Positions 1 through 11,040 of a DNA stretch of 64,000 nucleotides are shown here, in pieces. The first letter of the stretch is position 1; every line of letters begins with the position of its first letter. The position numbers and the translations under genes were made by a program. The stretch is from the NCBI GenBank assembly GCA_038277395.1, contig CM076191.1, positions 182,606,687 to 182,670,686 of the forward strand, in the 5' to 3' direction. A model generated the notes under the pieces. That model saw nothing but the letters and a program-made list of their open reading frames with translations, did not search any database and was not told the origin of the DNA. Source of the DNA: Dryocosmus kuriphilus. Lineage: Eukaryota > Arthropoda > Insecta > Hymenoptera > Cynipidae.

Positions 1-1199
1 TCACTCGTTGTACCACGTGACATAAATTCTGCCGCCACTTCACATAACCTAAAATGTAAAAATCTATTCTGTTGTACTGTTCCGTTGTTGAAAATGTTTT
101 CTACTGAAAAGTTATTATTTTAAAAAATGTAACCGATTTTCGAAAATTTGGTCCCTCAACAATTTTTTCGAGGGATCAAAATAACATTTTGTGATTTATT
201 ACAATGTTTTAGTCTCTTTTGAGATAAAATGTCAAATAGCCATGACACTACTTCGTATTTTTTAAGGTAAACATTTTTTATTTCCAAAAATTTTGTTTTT
301 TGTAATAACATTTTTAACACTATATTATAGTTTTATGTAGACCTGCGGAAGACCCACAGTTTAAGGGTTGAAACGTAGTCGATTTTTAATAAATATTGAC
401 AATTACATGAAGATGGAAATTGTTTTTTTCAACATGATCGTAAGACCGAAATAATTATTTTGAAATTTTATGAAAAAAACTTTCAAATCCTAATTAAATT
501 AAAACACGAAAGAAGAACTCTAATTCCTTAGATTTTGGAGTTTAATAATACGCCTTATATTCAAGTTTTTGTCGGATTTGTATAAAATTTGCCTAACAAG
601 AGTTCCTGGGATCGCTGATTTCAAATATTATATCAAAAATTATAAATTTAAAATGATAGACCTAATATGACGACAAAAATTTTAAAAAAATTACAATTTT
701 GTATGGAATTTGGTATAGTAATAACCTTCATGCCGTAGATCCTGGATACTACCATTTTTGTATTCATAACTGTAGGCGCTGAAATCCAAAATTACGTTTG
801 TAAACTTTAAGTTTGCCAAAAAAACTCATACATAAAAAATAAAAGTTTCAATACAAAGTGCAAGTATGTACAATTTTTTAATTCTGACCGCCATATATCA
901 GAGCTCGGACCTGATCAAGTCTCAGAACTAAAGTAACCAAAAAGTAACTTAAATTTTTATAAAAGCAACCAACATGAAAATACAATTTTTAAAAAAAGCG
1001 AAATTTCACAAGGCCTATAGAGCACTAAATAGAATTTCTAATTATTTAGCCCAACATTTAAAAATATATAGTAGTTGGATTTTCAACAACAACAACAAAA
1101 AAATAGTTGAATTTTCTACGAAAAATAGTTCAATTATACCAATCAAAGAAAAGGAATATTAAAAAAATAGTTGAATTTCCAAATTTTGAGCAAAAAATG
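1..1199. other. AT-rich intergenic DNA, no gene seen
   Basis: Very AT-rich sequence with frequent stop codons in all frames. The one short open frame (974-1162, +, 62 codons) is Lys/Asn/Ile-rich, has no recognisable motif and runs into the minisatellite that follows, so I treat it as chance. No RNA gene, terminal repeat or promoter could be supported. Confidence 0.6.
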
Positions 1200-3080
1200 T
1201 AACAGTTGAAATTCGAACCAAAATATTTGAATTTTTAATTTAAGAAAAGTTAAATGTTTTACAAAAAAGTGAATTTTTAATAAAAAACAGTTACATTTTC
1301 AACAAAAATATTAATGTTAAACGGAATAGTTTAATTATTAACAAAATCGAATTTTTAACTAAAAAGGATGAATTCTCAAACGAAAATGTTATAATTTACT
1401 TAAAACAAAAAATATTATTTCAAACCAAACATAGTTGAATATTCAACCGAAAGAAAAGAAATTTTCAATCAAACAGTTAAATTTTCTTACAAAAAGATTA
1501 TTTTTCAACCAAAAAAAAAATTTATTTTCACCCAAACAGTTGAATTTTCCACCAAAAAAATATGATTTTGCAGCCAAAATTGCATTTTTAACAAAACCAT
1601 AGAATTTCCAAAAAAAACATAATTAAATTTTCAACCAAAATATTTGAATTTTTCATTAAAAAAATTACATTTTCAAACCAAAAAACTGAATTTTTCAACA
1701 AAAGTAGTTATATTTTCAGTACCAAAAAGCTATTTTCAACGGAATAGTTTAATTTTCAACTAAGAAGACCAGTTTTTTAAGAAAATTGTTGAATTTTCAC
1801 GCAAGAAAGATGAATTGTCAATTTGTACAACCTACGATGAATTTTTTAACAAAATTATTGAAATTTCAACCATGACAGATGAATTTTCAAACAAAGCTGT
1901 TATAGTTAATTTTTGAACAAAGAAACTAATTTTCAAACAGAAACAGTTCAATTATTAACCAAAAAAAGGAGTTTTCAAGAAAACCGTTGAATTTACACCC
2001 AAGAAAGGTGAAATAAAAAAAATTTGAATTTAAAATGAAGTTTTACCAATCTTGTTGAATTTTTAAGAAAATACTCTGAGAAGATTAATTATTATCAAGC
2101 AAAAAAGATGAATTCTAACCAAACTTGTAATAGTTGCCCTTTGAACCAAAAAATATTATTTTTTCAGCTAAAGATAGTTGAATTATCAACCCAAAAAAAG
2201 GAACTTTCAACAAACAAAAATAGATTTTGAATCATAAATAGTTTATTTTTAATCAAACAGTTGAATTTTCAACAAAGAAATGACTTTTTAACCAAAAATA
2301 TAATAGCTGAATTTTCAACCAAAAGTGGTGAAAGAAATTAAACTATCCCGTTGAAAATTAATTTTTTGTTGTTGCGATAAAACTATTTTTGATTTAAAAT
2401 TAATTTTTCTTTTGTTTGAAAATGCAAATTCTTTAATGGAAACTTTAAATATTTGGTTGAAATTTTTCTGTTTATTTTTGGTTAAAAATTGAACTACATA
2501 TCACATTTTTGGTTGAGAATTCATCTTTTTTAATTGAAAATTTAACAACTTTGTTTTGGGAAATTCAACGATTGTGTTATAAATTCATCTTTGGCTGAAA
2601 AAATCATGTTTTTGGTTGAAAAATCAACTGTTTGGCTGAAAATCAACTTTTGTTGTTGTTGCAAATTCACCCTTTCTTGGGTTGAAATTAAAATGTTTTA
2701 TTCAAAATTTCTTTTATTTTGGTTGATAATTCAACTCTTTTTAGATGAGAAATAATCTTTTTCGGTTCGAATCAACTAAAACTTTTTTGTTTGAGAATTC
2801 ATATTTTTTAGTTAAAAATTCAAGGATTTTGTTTTAAAAAATCATTCGGTTGATAAATCATGTTTTTGGTTGAAAATTAAAATTTTTAAACATTAAAAAT
2901 TAAAACATTTCGGTTGCAATTTCAATTGTTACATTTTTTGTTGAAAAGTTGGAGATTCGACTATTTTCTTAAACTCCTTTTCTTTGATTGATAATAATTG
3001 AACTATTTTTGGTTGATAATTCATATTTATTTTGTTAAAAATTTAAATATTTAGTTGAAAATGCAATATTTCAGCTATTA
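1200..3080. repeat. Degenerate minisatellite in two opposite orientations
   Basis: From about 1,200 to 2,340 the plus strand repeats variants of TTGAATTTTCAACCAAAA, roughly every 25-45 bases. From about 2,345 to 3,080 the same motif continues as its reverse complement (TTTTGGTTGAAAATTCAA variants). The whole block is therefore a large, imperfect inverted repeat of a short palindrome-rich motif: TTGAA...TTCAA is itself a dyad. Copies are too diverged to be a recent expansion. The stretch at 2,120-2,220 closely resembles the repeat at 30,560-30,665 (and its inverted partner near 61,860-61,960), so this is a dispersed family and not a local tandem event. Confidence 0.75.
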
Positions 3081-4832
3081 AAGAAACCAGTATAGAAATA
3101 TTCTGAAAAATGAAAAATTGTAATTTTCATAAACAAGTGTTTTAAGCAACGGTAAGAAGAATATATTAGTACCTAACAATTACGGATTGTTGTTCAAAAC
3201 AAATTGTATGAAGAAACACACAGCTTTACCCAGCCTGAAATGTTAAATTCTAGTATTTGTTTATAATATTTGTTTATCACAGTAAAAGTTCTTAATTTTG
3301 GTAAAAAATATTGTTTCTGACACTTTCATAACGAACTGTAATAATTTGAAGACAGAAAATATTTTTTTCCCGATTGAAAGTATCGAGTATTTGTTTATAA
3401 CCCATAAAATCCATTATTCTCAATATTCTCATTACACTCAATTAACACAAATCATTTTTTCCGGGTGAGAATAATGTTTTTTTCTGAAAACAACATTTTT
3501 TCTACTTTCGTTGTTTACAGATAATTGTGTAAAAACAATAAATAAAAAATCGGCCTCGAAGGATCAATGGGGAATTTATTTAGCTTTAATTAAAAAGAAG
3601 AAACGTCTGAATTCTGAACCACTATGGTCTCTTGTTCGGCAATTGTAATAGAAATTTATGAGCCATTAATTCACTCATCGTGAGATAATAGATCAACTGT
3701 AGAAACAAAAAATTGATTAAATATGTATTTTACGTTTTTAAATGCCTATTAATTGTCTTCAGAAGAAAAATTCTGTCATTAAAAAAAATGAAATAAATAT
3801 TTGGCTGCATGTATTTTTGTCATATGCGTGCGTCTAATGACAATATTTTACGCTGTACAACCCTTCGCAGCCGGCGAGACAGTTAGTGCCCTTCTATATG
3901 TTCAACCACCCTTGCAGTTACCCCAAAAATTTAAACGACCTTCATAACCACAATAACTCCATTGATCGTTCAGAGTTGCCACATGCGACATTTATTGCTC
4001 CAAATTATATATATCACTTCCCTTAGCTTTCCCTGCTTTCCTAGAAACAAGCGTAATCAAGATAATTATTTGTTTCTAAGCAGTGAATTGCACAAACAAA
4101 CTCATGAATCCGTTGTATTCTGCTCTAGACAATTCTATCGCAATTACAATAAGTTACCTCTTCGATTCTTCATTCAGCTTCAGACATCTTTATAGCTTTG
4201 AAGACCATTTAACCTTTAAGTATATTTCCACTCTTAAATAAATGGCCTAACAAACAGATTTGGAACCCAATTTCCGTAAGAGTTTAAATTTTCCAAGCAC
4301 GTACTGGAAGTGTTTGGCAAGGCGAAAAGAAGCCACAAAATGTTTCGGGACATTCCCACGTAATCCATACGTATCTTGAATATTATTCGCGGTACATTCT
4401 GGTAACTTGAAACTCCGCGTGGGAAAAAAATTTATTGTACAATTTTTTTATTTGAATACTTTGTGGTGTAGACTTTTTGGACTTGGAAGTTATGAAGATA
4501 ATTTCAGTTTGTTGTAACCACAACTTGCGAACTCTGTTATGAGACTTACGCTGTTTTTTTCGTTTTTTGTTGAAATGTATCTTAGGCAATTTTTTTTGGA
4601 AACATTCATGACAAATAAACGACTTTTTGTTCAACCTGAATAATTAACTAGGTATATTAAGCCTATGGACGATCTTGGGTTTCCCTCACCTACACGAAAA
4701 GCATTTATATCCTCCTAATCTCATTTTAAATTCAGTGTTCTTGCATAAAATTGACTAACTAAAACATTTTGCTGTAAACTTTTGGTGTTAAATAAAAAAC
4801 CTACATTGTAGAATAAACCCTGATGTTATAGC
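3081..4832. other. AT-rich intergenic DNA, no gene seen
   Basis: Nothing supportable was found. Short open frames at 3962-4195 (+) and 4383-4634 (-) have no recognisable motif. The sequence around 3,830-3,960 is a little richer in GC but shows no splice-bounded coding frame. It ends at the TA target duplication of the next transposon. Confidence 0.5.
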
Positions 4833-4834
4833 TA

Positions 4835-4859
4835 AGGTAGTTGACCCAGTCCTCGATAG
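4835..4859 (+). repeat. Left terminal inverted repeat of Tigger-like element
   Basis: 25 bp identical to the reverse complement of 9244-9268. It is preceded by TA (4833-4834). Confidence 0.9.
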
Positions 4860-5086
4860 CTTAGGAAGAGACTCGAGTATTTTTTTTATAAACACTATCT
4901 GAATAAAAGAAAATAGTACTTGTATCGTTTTCAACAGTTAATTTACACCTTTTATTAATAGAAAGTGTCAAGAAAAATATTTGTTTTACTTTAGGTAATA
5001 TTTTAAAATACAATTGAAAAGAGAATCTTCCGGGAGCAGTTGTCGATAGCCTTTTTACAGGTTGGAGCAGTTTTCGATCAGCTGAA

Positions 5087-5104
5087 GACCCAGTCCTCGA
5101 TAGG
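5087..5104 (+). repeat. Internal copy of the terminal repeat
   Basis: GACCCAGTCCTCGATAGG repeats the inner part of the terminal inverted repeat about 245 bp inside the left end. The bases after it (TTCCCGA...) resemble the sequence inside the right end (TTCC/GGAA, then a GTCGATAA-like word). This suggests that the left end was duplicated, or that the first 250 bp were added to an older end. Confidence 0.7.
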
Positions 5105-5628
5105 TTCCCGATATTGACGAAAAAGTTAGGTTATGCACAGGAGCTTATAGGTTAAATATTTTATTCAAATCGGAATTACAATGAATAAAATAGTAAATTC
5201 AATTTTTTATTATTAATTGTACAGTAGCAAACGAAAATTTACATATAACACCTTTCATAAAAGTAATAATGCATAAGTGATCCCTACAATTTATTGAGCA
5301 CAAACGAGCGAAAGTACATATAAATATTTATGTCAATGTCTGAACTTGAGGTAAACTTTAGATAAAATAAATAAAATATAATATAATTAATGTACTCGAT
5401 CTGAATACACCTCTTATAGATAATATAATTTTACAACATTTAAAATGCGAGAAATCGACTAGTGAAATGAACTCCTATAAATTATTATTTTTTTTTTATT
5501 ATTATTTAATTATATTAATTAGGTACTTACTTGCATTTTTTAAAGCTTTTACCATATAGGAAACGGCAGCGAGTAGTACTTACACCTAATTATTTACATG
5601 TGACTTTCTTCATTCAAATTTACCTCTT

Positions 5629-8600
5629 TTAAAGGTTTTCTTGGACTTTTTGCTGAGCCTTAATAGTTCTTTCTTGTTTGATAATATTTTCTTTGATTTT
5701 TAAAAATTCTTCTTTCAAGCTTGATTCTTGTTCGATCTTTGCTTTTAAGTTTTTAATTTGCTCTTCTAAAGTCGCTGCATCTGTTCCCTGAAATTCTTTT
5801 TTTCTATATTTAATTTGTAAGAATTTTGCCTCTGCTTTATCTTTTTGAATTTTTTTGAATCTTTTCGGCTTTCTTCTGTTCTAATTCTAATTTTTCTTTT
5901 TCTTTTGCATCTAGCCAAGCTCTCATTTCTGGGCCTGTTGCCGCATAATATGGTAATTTTTCCTTTCTTTTTTTCTTTCCCTTCAAATCCTTTTTTTGTT
6001 GACCAGATGGATAAAATAGGTGATGAGCAAAAACTGATTTCATATTAGAACCTAAATATTAAAAAAATGGTTAGTTGTATATTCATAAAAAATTAATATT
6101 ATACTTTTATACTTTATAGTGTAGTATACCTTACTCTCTTTTAAATTTTTAGGTTTAAGTACAGATGGACTGTCTTTCGCAGTACTTTCAGATACTAAAA
6201 CTACTGGTGTAGCTAGAGAAGTAGTTTCATTCGTAATACTTTCAGATATTGAGACTACTGATACAGTTGGAGAAGTACTTTCCTTCGCAGTGATTTCAGA
6301 TACTGATACTGTGGGTGTATTTGGAGACGTACTCATGCAATCTGAAAAGTTAAAATATTCTTTTAGTAAATATTTAGGTATAAAAAAGGCAAATTTATAA
6401 TAATTTTTTACCATTAACGCCAGCTGTTTTTTCCAAAAAACTTTGTGCATTAGAGTGTTTAGATTCTGAACTAGCGTTTGCTATACCTACTTTTATGCTC
6501 AGATCTAGGGGAGATTCACTCGAGACTTTGTTTTTGTTATTAAAACAACAATCCTGTTAAAATTGTAATATTGTAAGTGAAAATAATTAAAAAAATGTAT
6601 ATATATATATATATAATTATCATGTGATTATAAAGTTATATTTCAACATTGTTCAATATTCCTAAATTTATTTTTCCAATTTTATATTTACTTGAAGAAA
6701 AGGTTATTTGATTTTTAAATAGTTCTAACACTAATTTTTCTAATTCATTTACTTTAAAAATATATATTACCTTTTCTAAGATAACATCATTACTTTCCTT
6801 AACAATGTTCATGTTAGTTAAAGTTTTATCTGTACTCTTCGAAAAATTTTCAACAATCTTGTGCTCCAAATTAACATTTAAGTCATCACTAATAACAGAA
6901 TCTGCATAAATCAAATGTGAACAAATTCCATTATCAATTTCAAGCTGTTCAGAAGCAATAATCTTTGTCTGAGAAAGTTTAGTAACGTAACCACTCTCAT
7001 CAACAAATAGCTCATCGACGAGTTTATAATTGCTAACTGGAGTATCTTCTGTTACGGTTTGAAATCTGTCCAAAGCTGATTCGTCCATGTTCAGTGGACT
7101 GAGAGCGATTACATTGACATATGCTGCACTAGAATTTTCGTTTTCGAAATTATCAATTGCAGTTTGATTTATATTTTCTTGATCAGTTGTGCTTTTCAGT
7201 TTTAACCGCAAATTATATAACTCTTTGTACTGTATTTCACCTGAACAGTCTGGAGAATTATTACATTTAAATTCCATCAAAATAGAAGGATCGAGATTAA
7301 ACTCAATCAAAGTTACAGTTTCTTAAGTAGAGACACTGTCAGCGCTTGGTTTCTCAACTGGGTTTTCTTTTTCTTGAATATTCATATCACGGCTTTTACA
7401 TGATTTTAATAATTTACTATAATCAATACCATTCTCATCTAAAGGGCTAAGCCCGCATCTTTGAAATCCATTTTGGAAAATCTTTTCAAGGTCCAATGAA
7501 TGTAGAGCTGTTCTAAGAACAGTGGGAAAGAATTCCTTTGTTAATTGATTGCCACCATTTGAAATTCGCCAATCTCGAACTGCATTTCTATAAGCTGTTT
7601 TAAGAGGATGGAACAGGGCAATGTCCATGGGCTGCATCAAATGAGTTGCATTGGGAAATAGTGCAATCAATTCAATTTGTTTACTGCGGCAAAAATCACT
7701 TAGTGCCTTAGTTAAGTGTGAGCTGTGCCCATCTACGTACAGTATCACTGGAAATTGTATTTTATTCTTCACACACCTGGATAAAAATGATTCGCAATGT
7801 ATGCGAAGAATGTCTCACTTATCATCTAGCCAGTTTTACTTTTTCCTATGACAAAATCATCTGGAAAATGTTTTGCAACGAGTGGTGGGATTCTTGCAGT
7901 ACTGAAGACGACCGTGGGTGGAAGTAGGTGTCCAGCGGCATTTCCACCTATCAATGCTGTGTTTTCTCATTGCCACAAACATTATAAGCAGCTTTTTCCC
8001 CTTTTTGCATTAAAACTTTACTATTTTTAGGACATAACAAAAAGCCAGACTCATCAAGATTAAAAATCCTTTCTGCACCAACATTAATCAGATTTTTAGC
8101 ACCAAGATAATTTTTCACAAGACTGAACCATCCTTTTAAGTTTTCTTCTGAAATATTTGCTCTGGCCATATTTAGATTTTGACACATTTTTTCAGTCACT
8201 TCGGGATTTCTTCTTAAGAAAGCCTTGTACCAATGTTTCGATGGTCTACCATTGGTAAAAGGTGTGATCCTCTTATTTTTTTTGAACTATGTTTGAACAA
8301 TATGTTGCACAGAATCCAGCAAATGTTCTTTCGTGACAGGAAATCTGATTTTACTCAAATCAAAAATCCATTTAACAAGCTCCTTCTCTTCATCATGAGT
8401 CAAAATACTATTTGGTCCACGCGTCGTGTCAATAGAGTAAATTAATTCCCTTTACCCTGGAGTGCAGCGTTGCGTATGGTATTTGAAAAGCTTTACTTGC
8501 AGCAGATATCGATGTAACTTTCTTTACTGCCTGTAACGCTCTTTTCATATCTGAGACACTATAAGGTTTTTCCCTTAATACCTTTCTCTGTGAATAAAAA

Positions 8601-8930
8601 AATGATATAAATTTACACTCTACTTATTTCAAAGCTTAAAAATCTTTTATCAACGAAAAACAATAAGTTCAAAAGTGAGGTTAGAACAGATGTTTTTGTG
8701 AAGTTTTTTCTTTTTAAAATTATGTAATTAGTCAAATAAGCTGTTAAACACTAAATTATCTTCAAAATATAGAAAGAATAATTTTCAATATAGATTTACT
8801 ACAAGAATAATCAAAATTATTGACTATCGACAGCTGGATACATATGTAAAACGAAAACGGGGTTGTCGATAATGTGATTTAATAGGTATTTCGATTATAA
8901 ATTATATCTTACCTTATTGATTTTGCCCAT
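5629..8930 (-). pseudogene. Tigger/pogo-like (CENP-B-related) transposase, five-exon relic
   Basis: A multi-exon transposase relic. Exon 1 (8913-8930) is ATG plus five codons ending in AAG before a GTAAGA donor; a 325-bp intron ends in CAG at 8588. Exon 2 (8587 to about 6,640) encodes, in order: a psq helix-turn-helix (YSVSDMKRALQAVKK... then AASKAFQIPYATLHSRV); a CENP-B-type second HTH (GRPSKHWYKAFLRRNPEV); and the DDE_1 core with IFNLDESGF (first Asp), ILYVDGHSSHL (second Asp) and HLMQPMDIALFHPLK (third Asp). Downstream exons at 6412-6553, 6135-6341 and 5629-6051 are joined by 70-bp and 83-bp GT-AG introns in compatible phase. They encode a Ser/Thr-rich linker and a Lys/Glu-rich coiled coil. 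Damage: frameshifts near 8455, 7950, 7775 and 5850, and in-frame stops near 8290, 7825 and 7322. Exon 2's donor is unclear. The catalytic Asp residues survive. The family assignment is strong; the exact exon set is inference from splice signals. Confidence 0.85.
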
Positions 8931-9243
8931 TTCAATTAAATTTCAACACAGTTATCAATTTACGGCATGAAAAAAATAATAATTACCATAGCAGAAACGC
9001 CGATAGAAACTTGGTTGTCCGCTAGCATGACGGCTTACAGAACCATCGAGAGACGTGTCGCATCCGAGATCGACGTTTAATATTATTTTTTTTCACAGAT
9101 GGCGCGAGCACCGACTAGCAATACAATTCATATTTGATAATTGATACTTTCTGAATGTCAAACTTTTTTTTTTACTATAAAATGATAAAAAAAAAAATAA
9201 TATAAATTCACTTTATTCGTCGAAGTTATCGACTACTGGGTTC

Positions 9244-9268
9244 CTATCGAGGACTGGGTCAACTACCT
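9244..9268 (-). repeat. Right terminal inverted repeat of Tigger-like element
   Basis: 25 bp identical to the reverse complement of 4835-4859. It is followed by TA (9269-9270). Confidence 0.9.
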
Positions 9269-9781
9269 TATAGAAATGTGACCTGTATCATAATTTAGGA
9301 CTCATTTAGGGCTAATTTAATGACCTATTGCGGAATTGAGGACTCCATTTTTTGGGGTTAAAAAATGGTGTTTGTGCTGGCTTAAAGTTAAGCTGGCTCA
9401 AAATTGCTACAAAACGTACTAAATAGCACATTGCACAACAAGTTGGGAAGCAAGAGATTTACCGGGAACATAAAGTTGGCCGCGCAAGCCCGATTCATGC
9501 GATTTTTTGCTGTTAACTTATGTTCATGGTGAATCTGTCAATTTTCATCGAGTTGTGCATACTACTTTTCACAACGAGTGTATCGAAAATTCGATGTTTG
9601 ACGTATGAAGAGCATGAGCAAGAATACGAAACGATACCTGTTTCTATAAAATAAGATAGTCCTCCTCTTCACCGAATCACTGAACATTTCGTCTCTCGTG
9701 TTTTGACGTAGATGCCATTTTGAATGTGTAAATTGGTGTGAACGTAGCTACGAACAAGCGAGCGCGCGAGAATCGTACATC

Positions 9782-10047
9782 GATATGCTACGATTTGACA
9801 CGAAAACACCCGATGATTTTTTCCTCACTCATTTGGGGTCGTCCATAAATTACGTAAGGGACATTTTTGGAAATTCATATAACCCGAAGATTGTTTCCTC
9901 ACTCTTGAGGAAGCAACATGTAATCGGCCAAATTCGCCATGCTCTGCAGACGTCGAAAATCGAATTTTCGATACTCGAGTTGTGAAAACTATTTTTCACA
10001 AAGAGTTTATGGGAAATTCGATTTTCAATGTCTGTAGAGCATGAGCG
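9782..10047 (+). repeat. Dispersed repeat with 54-bp palindromic end
   Basis: The arms 9935-9988 and 9993-10047 are imperfect reverse complements around a 4-base loop. They share CATGCTCT.CAGAC, GAAAATCGAATTT and TTGTGAAAA. The sequence 9782-9988 recurs in the opposite orientation at about 30,716-30,893, without the middle ~35 bp. The open frame here (66 codons, +) is explained by the repeat. This is probably a MITE or fold-back relic; no target duplication was identified. Confidence 0.65.
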
Positions 10048-10795
10048 AAAATACAAACTGACAATGACAACATGTTGAAAATTGAACTGGTGTGAACCTT
10101 TCTCACCCGCGAGATCTCGAATATCGGCATATGGGAAAATATTGATTTTATTTTTCCTCAGCGACTGGAGAAAATTCATGTTTGCCTACGGTGTAAGAAA
10201 GAAAAAACGACGTGAAATTGGTCAAATTTGACATGCTCTACAGATATCGATAATCGAATTTTCCATGCGCGAGTTGTGAAAAGTTAATTATACAAATTTC
10301 CTTTCATATCATAATTGAAGACTCATTTAAGGCTCTAGGAATATAATTATAAAAGGTTTTTAAAAATGCATTCAAAATTAATATAACAAATTTTTTTTCG
10401 TAAAATATTTTCAGGCGAAAAGATGATAGCAAGCAAAGTTGCTCATTTCAAAGAGATATAAAAATTTGGTTCAGACTATTTTGTATTGAGACTCAAAGTT
10501 TTTATTATAGTCGTAAAAATTTTATTAAAAATAAAGATCGAGCGTGAAGCGCGAGTGTCTAGATGTGAATTTGTGCCTGAAAGGCTTGAGAAATTTATCT
10601 TTATCTACACTTAATGACGTAGAAAATTTAAAGCATGAATATTAGCAGAAAAACTGGGACCCAAAATAGATATTTTTGCTAAAGTTTGATTCAAATTTGC
10701 ATAATTAATTTAAAAATTGTGAAAGCATTGCCGAGTACAAAGAATAAATATCCGAGCGCGAAACGCGATGTGAATGCATTATCTTTCTCTTCACA

Positions 10796-10970
10796 TAATT
10801 TAAGGCTCATTTAATTCTCTAGGGATATGATTATCAAATATCTTTTAAAAAATGTTAAGGAATTATTGTTTTAAACCATTTTTAGAAAAATGTTCATAAT
10901 AATTATTGTTTAAACCATTTTTAAAATTTTGATAACCATATTCCTAGAGTCTTAAATGAGCCTTAAATTA
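10796..10970. repeat. Hairpin repeat with TTAAGGCTCATTTAA arms
   Basis: The left arm (TAATTTAAGGCTCATTTAAT then CTCTAGGGATATGATTATC) and the right arm (GATAACCATATTCCTAGAG then TTAAATGAGCCTTAAATTA) are imperfect reverse complements about 40 bp long. The AT-rich loop has a duplicated TTTAAACCATTTTTA word. A further half-copy lies at 10,310-10,350. MITE-like; non-coding. Confidence 0.65.
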
Positions 10971-11040
10971 GGGTATAAAAAAAATTTGTTTAATTTGTAG
11001 TACGTTTTATGGACTAGGTTAAAGTTGGTTGCCAGTTTTT

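Larger units (their letters stand above)
4835..9268 (-). mobile_element. pogo/Tigger-like DNA transposon, complete ends, decayed
   Basis: A 4,434-bp element bounded by perfect 25-bp terminal inverted repeats beginning AGGTAGTTGACCCAGTCC (4835-4859 and 9244-9268) and flanked on both sides by TA (4833-4834 and 9269-9270), the target duplication expected of Tc1/mariner-pogo superfamily elements. It carries one minus-strand transposase gene (5629-8930) of the psq-HTH / CENP-B-HTH / DDE_1 type. A second partial copy of the terminal repeat lies inside the left end (5087-5104). Short TCGATAG/CTATCGA-like and ATCGAC/GTCGAT words recur in both subterminal regions (for example near 5042, 5073, 8823, 8861 and 9226), as expected of transposase-binding sites. 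The gene has several stops and frameshifts, so the copy is not autonomous. Confidence 0.88.
9271..11040. other. Intergenic DNA with small palindromic repeats, no gene
   Basis: No coding region is supported. The stretch contains related words of the type GTTGTGAAAA...TTTTCACAA and ATCGAATTTTCGAT at about 9555, 9960-10050 and 10220-10285. It also contains the phrase GAGCGCGAA.CGCGA (10545 and 10753), which is met again near 60,475 and 60,595. The two palindromic repeats are listed separately. Confidence 0.5.

Noticed and set aside
1200..3080. Telomeric or subtelomeric repeat
   Set aside because: The motif is a degenerate TTGAATTTTCAAC minisatellite. No TTAGG-type arrays are present anywhere in the window.
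3962..4634. Two short ORFs (77 and 83 codons)
   Set aside because: No recognisable motif, no splice signals and no compositional difference from the flanking AT-rich DNA.
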